Of a stretch of 64,000 nucleotides of DNA, positions 51,237 to 59,627 are shown one piece after another. Each line of letters opens with the position of its first letter. Position 1 is the first letter of the stretch. Location: the NCBI GenBank assembly GCA_017405875.1, contig JAFQZM010000025.1:119688-183687 (forward strand). The letters are read 5' to 3'. Under the pieces are notes generated by a model. It saw nothing but the letters and a program-made list of their open reading frames with translations, was not told where the DNA came from and made no database searches. The translations under genes were made by a program, and so were the position numbers. The stretch comes from a bacterium. Its GTDB lineage: Bacteria > UBP6 > UBA1177.

Positions 51237-51282
51237 GGCGGCGCATCGTTAAGGTCTTTAAGGTCCTTAGGGGCGCGCCGCC
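51237..51282. repeat. GC-armed intergenic palindrome, copy B
   Basis: GGCGGCGC (51237-51244) and GCGCCGCC (51275-51282) form perfect 8-bp arms around a 30-base core of degenerate TTAAGGTC units (TTAAGGTC, TTTAAGGTCC, TTAGGG). The core resembles the TAAGGTCCTTGG part of copy A. Confidence 0.5.
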
Positions 51283-51300
51283 GAGATACCGGAGAAAAAA

Positions 51301-52671
51301 ATGAAAAAATCCTTTATTCTTTTCACAATTTTCTGTCTGTTTTTCCTGATTTCATGCGGAAACAGCTCGAAAAATGAAGACAACACCGATTCAGGCGAAC
51401 CGCAGAATGATGAAGACACAGTCAATACCGATACAGATTTACCTGACGACAGCGATTCCGCGACTGATACTGATGATACAGACACTTCGTCAGAACAGAA
51501 TGACGGAGACTCAACTCAGACTGATGAAGAACACGTAGCGCCGGATGATGCTATAGACCTTTCCGAGACCGGCACGGCGAACTGCTACATCGTCCGAACC
51601 GAGGGCGAATACAGCTTCGACGCAACTGTGCGCGGAAACGGGAAAAAAGCAGAAGACGTTGATTTTACTAATGAAAAGCTCAATCCTGCCGGGGTAAAAC
51701 TTGTTTGGCAGAGCAATAAAAACGGTCTGATCGATTCAATCAGTCTTAAAGACGGAAGGATTAATTTTTCCGCAAAAAATCTGGGCGGAAACGCTCTTGT
51801 AGCGGCACTCGATGAGGCGGGAAACATTATCTGGAGCTGGCACATCTGGCTTTCGGACGAAGATATTTTAGACGTAAAAACAGCAGACGGCGTTATGGTG
51901 ATGGACAGAAATCTCGGCGCGACATCACTGGATTTTGAGTCTCCGGCAAGCCACGGACTGCTTTACCAGTGGGGAAGAAAGGATCCGTTTCCGGCTTCGC
52001 CCGTAGTTTCGGGCGGAACGACTTCGACCATGCCCGTTCCGGTTTACGATGCAGAAGGAAATGAAGTCGAGATCGCTCATTCATCTTGGGAAAACAGCGA
52101 CAACAACACGCTTGAATACGCAGTTTCCAACCCGACGACGGTACTGAGCAACTACTCACAGTATGCAGAATGCCGCGACTGGCTGCGCGAAGAGTTCTCT
52201 AATCCGGCGCTCTGGGGCGGCTCAGACGGTGAAAAGAGCCTTTTTGACCCGTGCCCTGCAGGCTACAGAGTGCCGAAACTCGGAACTTTCGACTTTTTCA
52301 CTTCAAGCGGCGGCTACGAGACCAATATCGCCGGATTTTCCGTTTACGACATCAATGCTGACGGTGTAATTGACGGAAATGACTACAGAAACGGCTGGTA
52401 TATCCTGCTTGATCAGGCATCGGATTCATACTCCTATTTTCCTGCTGCGACGCGCTACGACGGCTCTTACGCGATGCTTATGGGAAGCGAAGCCGGACTT
52501 TGGGGCAACTACTGGTATGCAGAAGCCGACGATTCGGAAGATTCATCCGTTCCGTGCGGAGCTTATGCACTTGCCTTCCAGTTTGAAGATCAGGTTTCAG
52601 CATCTCCGAAGGCAGTCGGAGGGCGTGCCGACGGATATTCTGTCAGATGCATGAGAGAATTTTCCGAATGA
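51301..52671 (+). CDS. FISUMP-domain lipoprotein
   Basis: A 456-residue surface lipoprotein: lipobox FLISCG (Cys at about 19), an Asp/Thr/Ser-rich linker to about residue 80, a middle beta domain, then a FISUMP-type domain (Fibrobacter succinogenes major paralogous domain) with VMDRNLGA, GLLYQWGRKDPFP, SLFDPCPAGYRVP and the ending GYSVRCMREF. FISUMP and Lcl domains share a fold family, so this is a distant relative of the four Lcl proteins in the window. The ATG at 51301 follows GGAG. Confidence 0.87.
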   Translation: MKKSFILFTIFCLFFLISCGNSSKNEDNTDSGEPQNDEDTVNTDTDLPDDSDSATDTDDTDTSSEQNDGDSTQTDEEHVAPDDAIDLSETGTANCYIVRTEGEYSFDATVRGNGKKAEDVDFTNEKLNPAGVKLVWQSNKNGLIDSISLKDGRINFSAKNLGGNALVAALDEAGNIIWSWHIWLSDEDILDVKTADGVMVMDRNLGATSLDFESPASHGLLYQWGRKDPFPASPVVSGGTTSTMPVPVYDAEGNEVEIAHSSWENSDNNTLEYAVSNPTTVLSNYSQYAECRDWLREEFSNPALWGGSDGEKSLFDPCPAGYRVPKLGTFDFFTSSGGYETNIAGFSVYDINADGVIDGNDYRNGWYILLDQASDSYSYFPAATRYDGSYAMLMGSEAGLWGNYWYAEADDSEDSSVPCGAYALAFQFEDQVSASPKAVGGRADGYSVRCMREFSE

Positions 52672-52672
52672 C

Positions 52673-52708
52673 CGCAAAATGTTTGGCAAAAAAGTCAGCA
52701 CGAAATAA
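52673..52708 (+). pseudogene. Relic of the 3' end of an LRR lipoprotein gene
   Basis: Right after the FISUMP stop codon, one frame reads RKMFGKKVSTK and a TAA stop. The intact LRR gene ends CKILGKKVQTK and TAA. The DNA matches at most positions. This suggests that a second LRR gene once ended here, or that the FISUMP gene was inserted into or duplicated beside the end of one. Confidence 0.65.
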
Positions 52709-52732
52709 TTTTTCAGATTCCCTCTTTTATTT

Positions 52733-52760
52733 TTGACTTTTAAACGCTTATACCTATAAT
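52733..52760 (+). promoter_or_regulatory. Promoter of the long EPTE-repeat lipoprotein gene
   Basis: TTGACT (52733-52738), 16-bp spacer, TATAAT (52755-52760, perfect), 55 bp before the ATG at 52815. Confidence 0.75.
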
Positions 52761-52814
52761 TACGCGAAGTTTGGCTATGTGATTCTTGGAATATTTATTG
52801 GAGGTTCAGAAAAA

Positions 52815-55226
52815 ATGAAGAGATTACTGGTAGTTACACTGTTGTTGCTCGGAATTTCAGCTTTCGTTTCATGCAACAGCTACGATGTTGAAGGAAAACC
52901 CGAAATCGCGTCGAACCCGGCAAAAATGGTCTTCGCTTACTATCCGTGGGATGACGGAAGCAGCACGACCGAACCGACTGAGGAACCGACTGAAGAGCCG
53001 ACCGAAGAGCCGACTGAAGAGCCGACCGACGAACCGACGACAGAACCAACCGAAACAGATGAAGATGTCGAACCTGACGAAGACATTGATCCAACAACCC
53101 CGGATGAAGATGATGCTGAATCAGATGAAGATGTTGACGGAGAACCGGGAGCTGTTATAGAAGAAGAGGCTCCGATTTACGTAAAAACCGTAAGAGCGGA
53201 AGTTGCTGACGTAATCACCAAAGAGTTCGAGATCTACAACCGCGGTGTTACCGGAGAACTCAAAATCAGAAAAATCAACATGATCGATCCGAACGGTGAA
53301 CTCATAGCAAACCTTGACGATCAGAACTACAAACAACTTTTCCAGCTTGAAGTTCAGAAGATGGAAAACGGTATTGCAGTTGAAGGATACAACGCAAAAG
53401 GGCTTACTTTCGACTATCTTGGTGAAAACAAAGATGATTCGATCGCTTCACTCTGCCCGCTTCAGCTTGACTCCGCTGACAAAGTCTGCAAAAAAGGTTT
53501 TGACCCGCAAAAATACAACTCAAAATTCAAAATCCGCATCAGCTATGACAAGGCTGCTGCAACCTACCTCAAGGATCATCCTGTAGAAGGTTACAGACTT
53601 AACGGCGATTTCTCTATCGAAATCTGCACAAACGATCCGACGAAAGGCAAAACCGACACCTGCGGCGAAAGCTCGACAAGCTACCGTATCCAGATTACGA
53701 GACAGCCCAACAAACCGCCGAAACCGATAATCCATGTTGCCTTCAGAACTCCTATCACCGAGCCGATGTCATACAGAAACATTTATGACAAAGTTGATAT
53801 GGATCTTTCAAAAACCTGCGTTTCCGATCCGGATGCTCCCGACAAATGTCTTGCAAACTGGGAAGAAAGATACTACATCAAATATAAGTGGGAAATGAAA
53901 GAGTCTCCGACTCCTCTTCTTGATGATTCGAAACTCAAACTTTCAGAAATGGATGCTGCAGCAGGTCAGTGGCTTCCTGATGACGGAAAGAGAGGCAATC
54001 CGAAAAGAGCTTCTTTCACAGGACTCATGATCACTCCGAGAAGATATCCCGGCGAAGAAAACAAAAATAAAGATTTTGATGCCAAGAAATGTGCTTCCGA
54101 ATGCGGAGACGAACCGGTATATGACAAAAACAATCCTGATGATTTCCTTTTCCTCAAACTTTCAGATTACCTTATCTGCCGCCAGAAATACTGCGAAGAG
54201 CAACGTACAAAATACTACAAAATCAGCATTCAGGCTGAAACCGTTGATAAAGAGACAGATCTTGTCAGTGATACGGCCGACATTACAGTCGTTCCGAAAA
54301 TCATCCCGCAGGCTCGTGTAGTTGCTCAGCTTTCCTACAAACAGGGATTCAGAACCAAAGCAGAATCCGAATCCAAAGAAGGTACAATCGTTGACGTCGA
54401 TATTCACATGATCAAAAAGAGCAGTCTTGAAGCAGGATCATATAATTTCACGCCGACAGAAGGATTACTCGGAACAAAAGCAAGAAATGTTGACTGTGCG
54501 TTGGGCAGTATAGATCCATCCACAAACAAAGATATATGCGAAGCTTACTGGCGCCATGACGACTGTTCGTTCGGTGATAACGGTCTTGACGGTGTTGACG
54601 AAGGCTTAACGATCCAGTGGCATGCTTCTCTCGATATCGATAATACTTGGGGCGGCAACAACTACGAAACACCTGAAACCATAGGTTTGGGTCCGATTAC
54701 TGATGCTAACGGCGACGGCGTTCCCGATGTTCCGGTTATTGACGATGAATATCTTCTTGTCATCGGCTACGTATCATGTGTTTCAAATTACAGTGATGGT
54801 GCAGGAGACCGCTGCGATCCCGCTTACACCGGAGAAGACAAAGCTTATACAGTTGACGCCAGAGTCGAAATTCTTGTTGACGGTGACGAAGCTCCGAGAA
54901 AAGCAAGTTCCGACGGCAAACGTCCGGCTGACAACTATTCTGCGACAGATTTCAAAATCAATGTTAATGAATGGAAAGTCATCGCCGTTGTTAAATGGGA
55001 CAACTCTCTGCCGTCTCCTGAAAGCAACAAGTCTTATCCTGGCAACGCAATCGTTACGGACGTAAAAATGGAAGATCAGGGCATCGAGATAGATCCTGTA
55101 AACCATCCTGTATGCTCTTATGACAACTCCGATGCAGTTCTTATTCCTATTTGGAATGCAGAAACATACAAAGCCTACATCGAAACTCCTAATGAGGAAG
55201 GTTCGAAATTAGGAACCTGTCTCTAA
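52815..55226 (+). CDS. Long acidic lipoprotein with EPTE-repeat linker
   Basis: An 803-residue lipoprotein: lipobox AFVSCN (Cys at about 20), a linker at about 40-105 made of EPTEEPTE-type repeats followed by DEDxDP units, and a large mature part of beta-rich domains that I do not recognise. Segments such as EIYNRGVTGELKIRKINMID suggest CARDB- or ASH-like Ig folds (about 130-260). The ATG at 52815 follows GGAGG at 10 bases. A perfect terminator follows the gene. Confidence 0.78.
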   Translation: MKRLLVVTLLLLGISAFVSCNSYDVEGKPEIASNPAKMVFAYYPWDDGSSTTEPTEEPTEEPTEEPTEEPTDEPTTEPTETDEDVEPDEDIDPTTPDEDDAESDEDVDGEPGAVIEEEAPIYVKTVRAEVADVITKEFEIYNRGVTGELKIRKINMIDPNGELIANLDDQNYKQLFQLEVQKMENGIAVEGYNAKGLTFDYLGENKDDSIASLCPLQLDSADKVCKKGFDPQKYNSKFKIRISYDKAAATYLKDHPVEGYRLNGDFSIEICTNDPTKGKTDTCGESSTSYRIQITRQPNKPPKPIIHVAFRTPITEPMSYRNIYDKVDMDLSKTCVSDPDAPDKCLANWEERYYIKYKWEMKESPTPLLDDSKLKLSEMDAAAGQWLPDDGKRGNPKRASFTGLMITPRRYPGEENKNKDFDAKKCASECGDEPVYDKNNPDDFLFLKLSDYLICRQKYCEEQRTKYYKISIQAETVDKETDLVSDTADITVVPKIIPQARVVAQLSYKQGFRTKAESESKEGTIVDVDIHMIKKSSLEAGSYNFTPTEGLLGTKARNVDCALGSIDPSTNKDICEAYWRHDDCSFGDNGLDGVDEGLTIQWHASLDIDNTWGGNNYETPETIGLGPITDANGDGVPDVPVIDDEYLLVIGYVSCVSNYSDGAGDRCDPAYTGEDKAYTVDARVEILVDGDEAPRKASSDGKRPADNYSATDFKINVNEWKVIAVVKWDNSLPSPESNKSYPGNAIVTDVKMEDQGIEIDPVNHPVCSYDNSDAVLIPIWNAETYKAYIETPNEEGSKLGTCL

Positions 55227-55248
55227 TCGGTCAGTTGATTCTTTAAAG

Positions 55249-55274
55249 CCGGGCTGAAAAGCCCGGTTTTTTTT
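55249..55274 (+). terminator. Intrinsic terminator of the EPTE-repeat lipoprotein gene
   Basis: CCGGGCT/AGCCCGG, a 7-bp stem with loop GAAA, followed by eight T. Confidence 0.95.
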
Positions 55275-55344
55275 GCTCAAAAACTTAAATTTTCACTTAA
55301 TTCCGGCTAACAGAATCGCTTGAAGTCAAAGAAAGAGAGTGTTT

Positions 55345-56436
55345 TTATTTGTTGTTGCGGAATACTTCTTCAGGAAGCGGCATTTTCATATCAGACCACA
55401 TGAAAGCCTTTTCCATACACATATAAAGCGGTGGATTGCCTTTGAAAAAGCGTGATATCCGCTCGTTAAAGGCTGTATAGAATCTGCGGCGGACAAACGC
55501 CAGATAGCGCAGTTTGTTGTCACTGTCAGAAGGAAACATCTCGCCGCGAAGAAGCAGACTTTTCGGGTTGCGCTCGATGATCGTTTCAGTTAAAGCAAGC
55601 GTGTGGCGGAATCCTCCCATGCTGATCCAAGCGATTTTTTCGGGATCAAGGCGCGAAAAAATGGAATCTATCAGCTGCATATAGTCATCAAAAAGTTCTT
55701 CCAGCATAAGCACAGGATCAAAGTGTATCGCAACTTTCACACCTTTCTTTTGAAGTTGTTCCGCTGCAGTCATCCGCTCTTCCAGTGTCGCAGTTCCCGG
55801 CTCTTCGAGAGAGCTGAAGCGCGGAATATTTACCGAAAATCCGGTAACAATATTTGAATCGGGATAAACATCCTTCACTTCAAGCAGGCGTTCGATTTCT
55901 GCCGATTTGGTTTTGAACTCGAACTGGACTCTCTCAAAAAGCGAGTGTTTAGAGAGCTCTCCGATAAAAAATCCGCTTTCGTCAAGAAGGTGGTCAAGAG
56001 CCAGTGAATCGGCGAGCTCCCCTGTTCCGACGCGGAGGAAGCGGTTTTCGGCAAGGAATGAAACTATTTCTTCTATCGCCTTTTCCTTGTTGAGAAAAAC
56101 CGTAATGAACGGGTTGTTGCCGATGTAGTGCTGCAAAATGCAGTAGGAACAGTCGTAAGGGCATCCGGTAACGCTGTTTATCGTGTAGTAGTTGCAGCAG
56201 ACAACACCTTTGCTGCCTGGACATTTTTTTAAAAACCGGCCTTTGTTTTCGGTAAAAAAAAGCACCTTTTTGGCGTTTTTGAAAAGATCTTCGCCAGGAT
56301 TCCGCCTGATTTCGTCCAAAAGCTCGTCTTTCGTCACAAATTCAGGCTTAAGCGAGAGTTTTTCCGCTATTTTATGAGGAAGTTCAGCGTTTCCGAAATC
56401 GGGATCAATAACTATTTTTCTTATTTCAGGACGCAT
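55345..56436 (-). CDS. SplB-like radical SAM protein without the spore-lyase Cys
   Basis: A 363-residue radical SAM enzyme of the spore-photoproduct-lyase family. The cluster motif is GCPYDCSYC (CX3CX2C, about residues 92-100), with the family context YYTINSVTG before it and LQHYIGNNP after it. In true SplB a Cys in the FEAACTSD segment gives the H atom; here the equivalent reads RVGTGELADS, with no Cys. It may therefore act on another substrate. It is 12 bases downstream of the MCE gene and probably part of the mla operon. No strong ribosome-binding site is seen. Confidence 0.83.
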   Translation of the reverse strand: MRPEIRKIVIDPDFGNAELPHKIAEKLSLKPEFVTKDELLDEIRRNPGEDLFKNAKKVLFFTENKGRFLKKCPGSKGVVCCNYYTINSVTGCPYDCSYCILQHYIGNNPFITVFLNKEKAIEEIVSFLAENRFLRVGTGELADSLALDHLLDESGFFIGELSKHSLFERVQFEFKTKSAEIERLLEVKDVYPDSNIVTGFSVNIPRFSSLEEPGTATLEERMTAAEQLQKKGVKVAIHFDPVLMLEELFDDYMQLIDSIFSRLDPEKIAWISMGGFRHTLALTETIIERNPKSLLLRGEMFPSDSDNKLRYLAFVRRRFYTAFNERISRFFKGNPPLYMCMEKAFMWSDMKMPLPEEVFRNNK

Positions 56437-56448
56437 TTCTTACACAAA

Positions 56449-57948
56449 TTAAGGTTTCGGAACCGTTGAAACTATGCTCTTGAGGTCATCGTCGTCAAAT
56501 CTTAAGCCCAGACCGAAGTAAAGATCTCGCTCTCCGTTGATGAGGTCTTCGCCGCCCGCAGTAATGTAAAGCCAACTGAAAGGCTCCATCGTCCAAAGCA
56601 GCGGTCTGGCCAGACCCTGAACGCGCAGCTGCGGTGCGCCTCCGCTTCCGAAATTGAAAATCTCGGCTGAAAGCGAAACGTACTTCCACGGATTGTAGTC
56701 AATACCGAAACCCGCTTTGTTCTGGAAAATACCGCCTCTGAGCGCAACCGGCCCGAAAATACGGCCTATCTGCAAATTGAATTTCAGCTTGTCTGTAACG
56801 ACAGTTTTGTCATCTTCAACAATGTATGTCGTACCGTCGACATCGGTCGTGTGGGTCGTCACCGTATGCGAAACATTGCCGCGCGGGTCGTCAACGACAC
56901 CAAGCAGATAAAAGCGGTCTTTGCGCGGCTGCAGCGTGATATCGAAATAGGTTTTGAACGAATTGTTGAAAACCATGTAGTTCGAGTGCGCGTCAACGTA
57001 AACCTTCATTCCGAGCAGCGTATCGGCGTAATCGCTGAGCTTGTCCGAAACCTTGACTATATCCTGATAAAGTTTGTCGTCTGTCATAAGTTTTCCGACA
57101 GTTCCTTCGCCGTTCGCGACTTTTTCTGTTATCTGGTTCATATTCGAAGTGATTTCGCGGACATCCTGCATCGCTCCGCGGGAAGCAGCAAGCTCTTCGG
57201 CGATAAGTTTCAGGCTGTTTCTGAGGTCGTCCAGAGTTTGATTCAGTTTTTCGTCCTTACCGTCGGAAATTTCAGCGATCCTGTCGGTAACTTTGAGCGT
57301 ATTTTCCAGTATTTTCGAGAGTTTTTCCATTTCGGTATCGCTTTTTGAGTTCACTTTCTGCATCACATCCGACATATCCTTTAGAACCGACGACAGCATC
57401 TTCATGTTTCCTTCTATGCTCTGAGTCGTGTTTTCTGTCGTTCTGACGAGCATATCAATTATCTTGTCGATTTTCTCCTTATTTTCACGCTCAAGGATTT
57501 TTTCCATCAGAGCGTCGGTTTTCTCCATGATTTCCGAGGCTTTTTCCATCGCACCCGACAAACCTGTAGCAGTTTTCACATTTTTTATGTAGTCGTTTTC
57601 ATTAAGCGCCGGAGCGGAACTGTCACCCGGTTCAAGCACAAGAACATAAGTTCCGAGCATACTTTCCATAACTTTTTCTATCCTGGCATTCTCATAAAGA
57701 ACCAGATCTTTAGAAATTTTGAGCGTAAACTTGGCTTTTCCGTTCTCAAGTCCGATTTTGTCGAGTTTTCCGACAACTACACCGGCAACAAGGATATTGC
57801 TGTCGCGCAGAAGTCCCATCGCATCGTCGGCAAGCGCATAGTAAGTTTTAGTGCCGCCTTCGAAAAAATCGGCCGATTTATAAATGTAGATCCCGGCGCA
57901 GCACGAACAGATTATGAAGAAAATCCCTATTTTAAGCGCTCTAGCCAT
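56449..57948 (-). CDS. MCE protein with coiled coil and C-terminal barrel-like domain
   Basis: A 499-residue MlaD/MCE protein. N-terminal membrane anchor (about 6-26), MCE domain (about 33-115; DSNILVAGVVVGKLDKIGL), a long helical coiled coil (about 125-310), then about 190 residues of alternating amphipathic strands (FKTYFDITLQPRKDRFYLL, then repeated aromatic pairs, ending in a Gly/Phe-rich strand LYFGLGLRF). This last part looks like an outer-membrane beta-barrel. The protein could span the envelope from inner to outer membrane. It is 2 bases downstream of the ATPase gene. Confidence 0.85.
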   Translation of the reverse strand: MARALKIGIFFIICSCCAGIYIYKSADFFEGGTKTYYALADDAMGLLRDSNILVAGVVVGKLDKIGLENGKAKFTLKISKDLVLYENARIEKVMESMLGTYVLVLEPGDSSAPALNENDYIKNVKTATGLSGAMEKASEIMEKTDALMEKILERENKEKIDKIIDMLVRTTENTTQSIEGNMKMLSSVLKDMSDVMQKVNSKSDTEMEKLSKILENTLKVTDRIAEISDGKDEKLNQTLDDLRNSLKLIAEELAASRGAMQDVREITSNMNQITEKVANGEGTVGKLMTDDKLYQDIVKVSDKLSDYADTLLGMKVYVDAHSNYMVFNNSFKTYFDITLQPRKDRFYLLGVVDDPRGNVSHTVTTHTTDVDGTTYIVEDDKTVVTDKLKFNLQIGRIFGPVALRGGIFQNKAGFGIDYNPWKYVSLSAEIFNFGSGGAPQLRVQGLARPLLWTMEPFSWLYITAGGEDLINGERDLYFGLGLRFDDDDLKSIVSTVPKP

Positions 57949-57950
57949 CG

Positions 57951-58706
57951 CTACCTGCCGATTCCTCTGAACGAATTGGAAATAAAATGCTGCATAACTT
58001 CATGATTTGAGGCAAGCGCCTCTTCCGGCGTTCCGCAGAACTGGATCACGCCGTCGTAAAGCAGAGCAATCTTGTCAGCATGCCTGAAAACCGAAGCGAT
58101 ATCGTGACTTATAACAACGCAGGTCATATTCAATTCCTTGTTTACCATATCAATCAGCGCGTCAATACTCTCCGCCAGAATCGGATCAAGTCCGGTTGTA
58201 GGCTCGTCGAAAAGGACGATCCTCGGCTTCACGGCGATGGCACGCGCCAAACCTACCCTTTTCCTCATGCCGCCCGAAAGCTCCGACGGAAACTTCTTTT
58301 CAGTTCCCGGAAGCCCTACCAGTTCGAGCAGTTCCGCAACTCTGGCAGAGAGCTCACGCCCGTTTTTCATGCCGAGCTGCTCGACAAGAGGAAACTTTAT
58401 ATTATCCTCAACCGACATAAAATCAAAAAGCGCCGCATCCTGAAAAAGATAACCTATATTTTTTCTTATTTCCAGTAGTTCTTCCTTATTCATCTTCGTA
58501 ATATCGGAATCGCGGAAAAAAATCTCGCCTTCATCGGGTTTCAGAATGCCGATTATGTTCTTCAGAAGGACGCTTTTGCCCGTTCCGCTCTTGCCGATAA
58601 CCGCCGTGATGCGCCCTTCCTCGATGTCGAGATCGACTCCGTTCAGAATTTTGTGTTCGCCGAAAGATTTATAAAGGCTGCGTACTCTGACGATAGCGTT
58701 TTCCAT
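57951..58706 (-). CDS. mlaF: MlaF-type ABC ATPase
   Basis: Powers lipid transport through the MlaE permease. 251 residues with all ABC motifs: Walker A GKSGTGKS (about 37-44), Q-loop YLFQDAALFD, signature LSGGMRKRVGLARA (about 141-154), Walker B RIVLFDEPTTGLDP and the H-loop ISHDIA. The start overlaps the mlaE stop by TAATG. Confidence 0.95.
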   Translation of the reverse strand: MENAIVRVRSLYKSFGEHKILNGVDLDIEEGRITAVIGKSGTGKSVLLKNIIGILKPDEGEIFFRDSDITKMNKEELLEIRKNIGYLFQDAALFDFMSVEDNIKFPLVEQLGMKNGRELSARVAELLELVGLPGTEKKFPSELSGGMRKRVGLARAIAVKPRIVLFDEPTTGLDPILAESIDALIDMVNKELNMTCVVISHDIASVFRHADKIALLYDGVIQFCGTPEEALASNHEVMQHFISNSFRGIGR

Positions 58707-59476
58707 TACAGACCCAAGAACCTGATGAACATAAAAGTCATTATATAGTCGGCAACAAGAATGGCAACCGTCGAAATGACGACCGCAGCCGTGGTTCTTC
58801 TGCCGACACCCTTAGCGCCGCCGTTCGTGTGCAGCCCGTGATAGCAGCATATAACAGTTACGATAAAGCCGAAAACAGCCGCTTTGATAAGCCCTGTCCA
58901 GATATCGTCGGGATCAACGAAAAAGTACATCGTGTTGAGGTAAGCCACGCTGTTTACGCTCATTACGTGCGCCGCAACAAAGTAACCGCCGTAAACTCCT
59001 ACCGCATTGGCTATAGCCGTGAGCGCCGGATAAGTCAGTATCGAAGCGAAAATACGCGGCACAACCAAGTAACGCAAAGGACTTACGGCCATAGTTTCCA
59101 TCGCCGCGATCTGTTCGGTTACCTGCATGCTTCCGATCTCAGCCGTCATCGCAGAACCGTTTTTCGCAATCAGCACGATAGCGGTAACGACAGGCGCAAG
59201 TTCACGACTCATCGCAATCGCAACAGCCGCCCCCGCAAAAGTCTCGGCGCGGAAAATATACATGATATTGATAAGCTGGAGCGCTAAAATCATACCCGTC
59301 GTAAAAACCGAGAGCGCAACTATCGGAATCGACTGGATCCCGATCCTTTCTATGTGTTCCGCGATCTGCCCGATGCGGTACGGCGGCACGAAAAGCCAGC
59401 GGCAGCACTCCACGAGGAAGCGCATAAAATCATTTAAACTGCGAATAAATTTATTAAAAAAAGCCAGCAATTTCAA
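58706..59476 (-). CDS. mlaE: MlaE-type ABC permease
   Basis: Inner-membrane lipid-transport permease. 256 residues, about five membrane segments, with the family motifs ALQLINIMYIFRAETFAG, SRELAPVVTAIVLIAKNGSAM and AEIGSMQVTEQI. The start is TTG, at 59476 with AAGG upstream, or possibly the TTG two codons later. First gene of mlaE-mlaF-MCE-splB-like. A TTGACG box lies upstream, but its -10 partner is poor. Confidence 0.93.
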   Translation of the reverse strand: MKLLAFFNKFIRSLNDFMRFLVECCRWLFVPPYRIGQIAEHIERIGIQSIPIVALSVFTTGMILALQLINIMYIFRAETFAGAAVAIAMSRELAPVVTAIVLIAKNGSAMTAEIGSMQVTEQIAAMETMAVSPLRYLVVPRIFASILTYPALTAIANAVGVYGGYFVAAHVMSVNSVAYLNTMYFFVDPDDIWTGLIKAAVFGFIVTVICCYHGLHTNGGAKGVGRRTTAAVVISTVAILVADYIMTFMFIRFLGL

Positions 59477-59568
59477 ACCTTCTCAAAAAAACGGCAAAAA
59501 ATAACAGCCAAAACGCGATACGTCAAGTAAATGAAGCGCGATACCACCGTGTTTCTACCGGCTAAAAA

Positions 59569-59596
59569 TTGATAAAAAAAATCCCATGTTTATAAT
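59569..59596 (+). promoter_or_regulatory. Promoter of the Lcl lipoprotein gene
   Basis: TTGATA (59569-59574), 16-bp spacer, TATAAT (59591-59596, perfect), 32 bp before the ATG at 59628. Confidence 0.75.
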
Positions 59597-59627
59597 TATT
59601 TGTTTTTTTGATGATCTGAGGTCTCAA

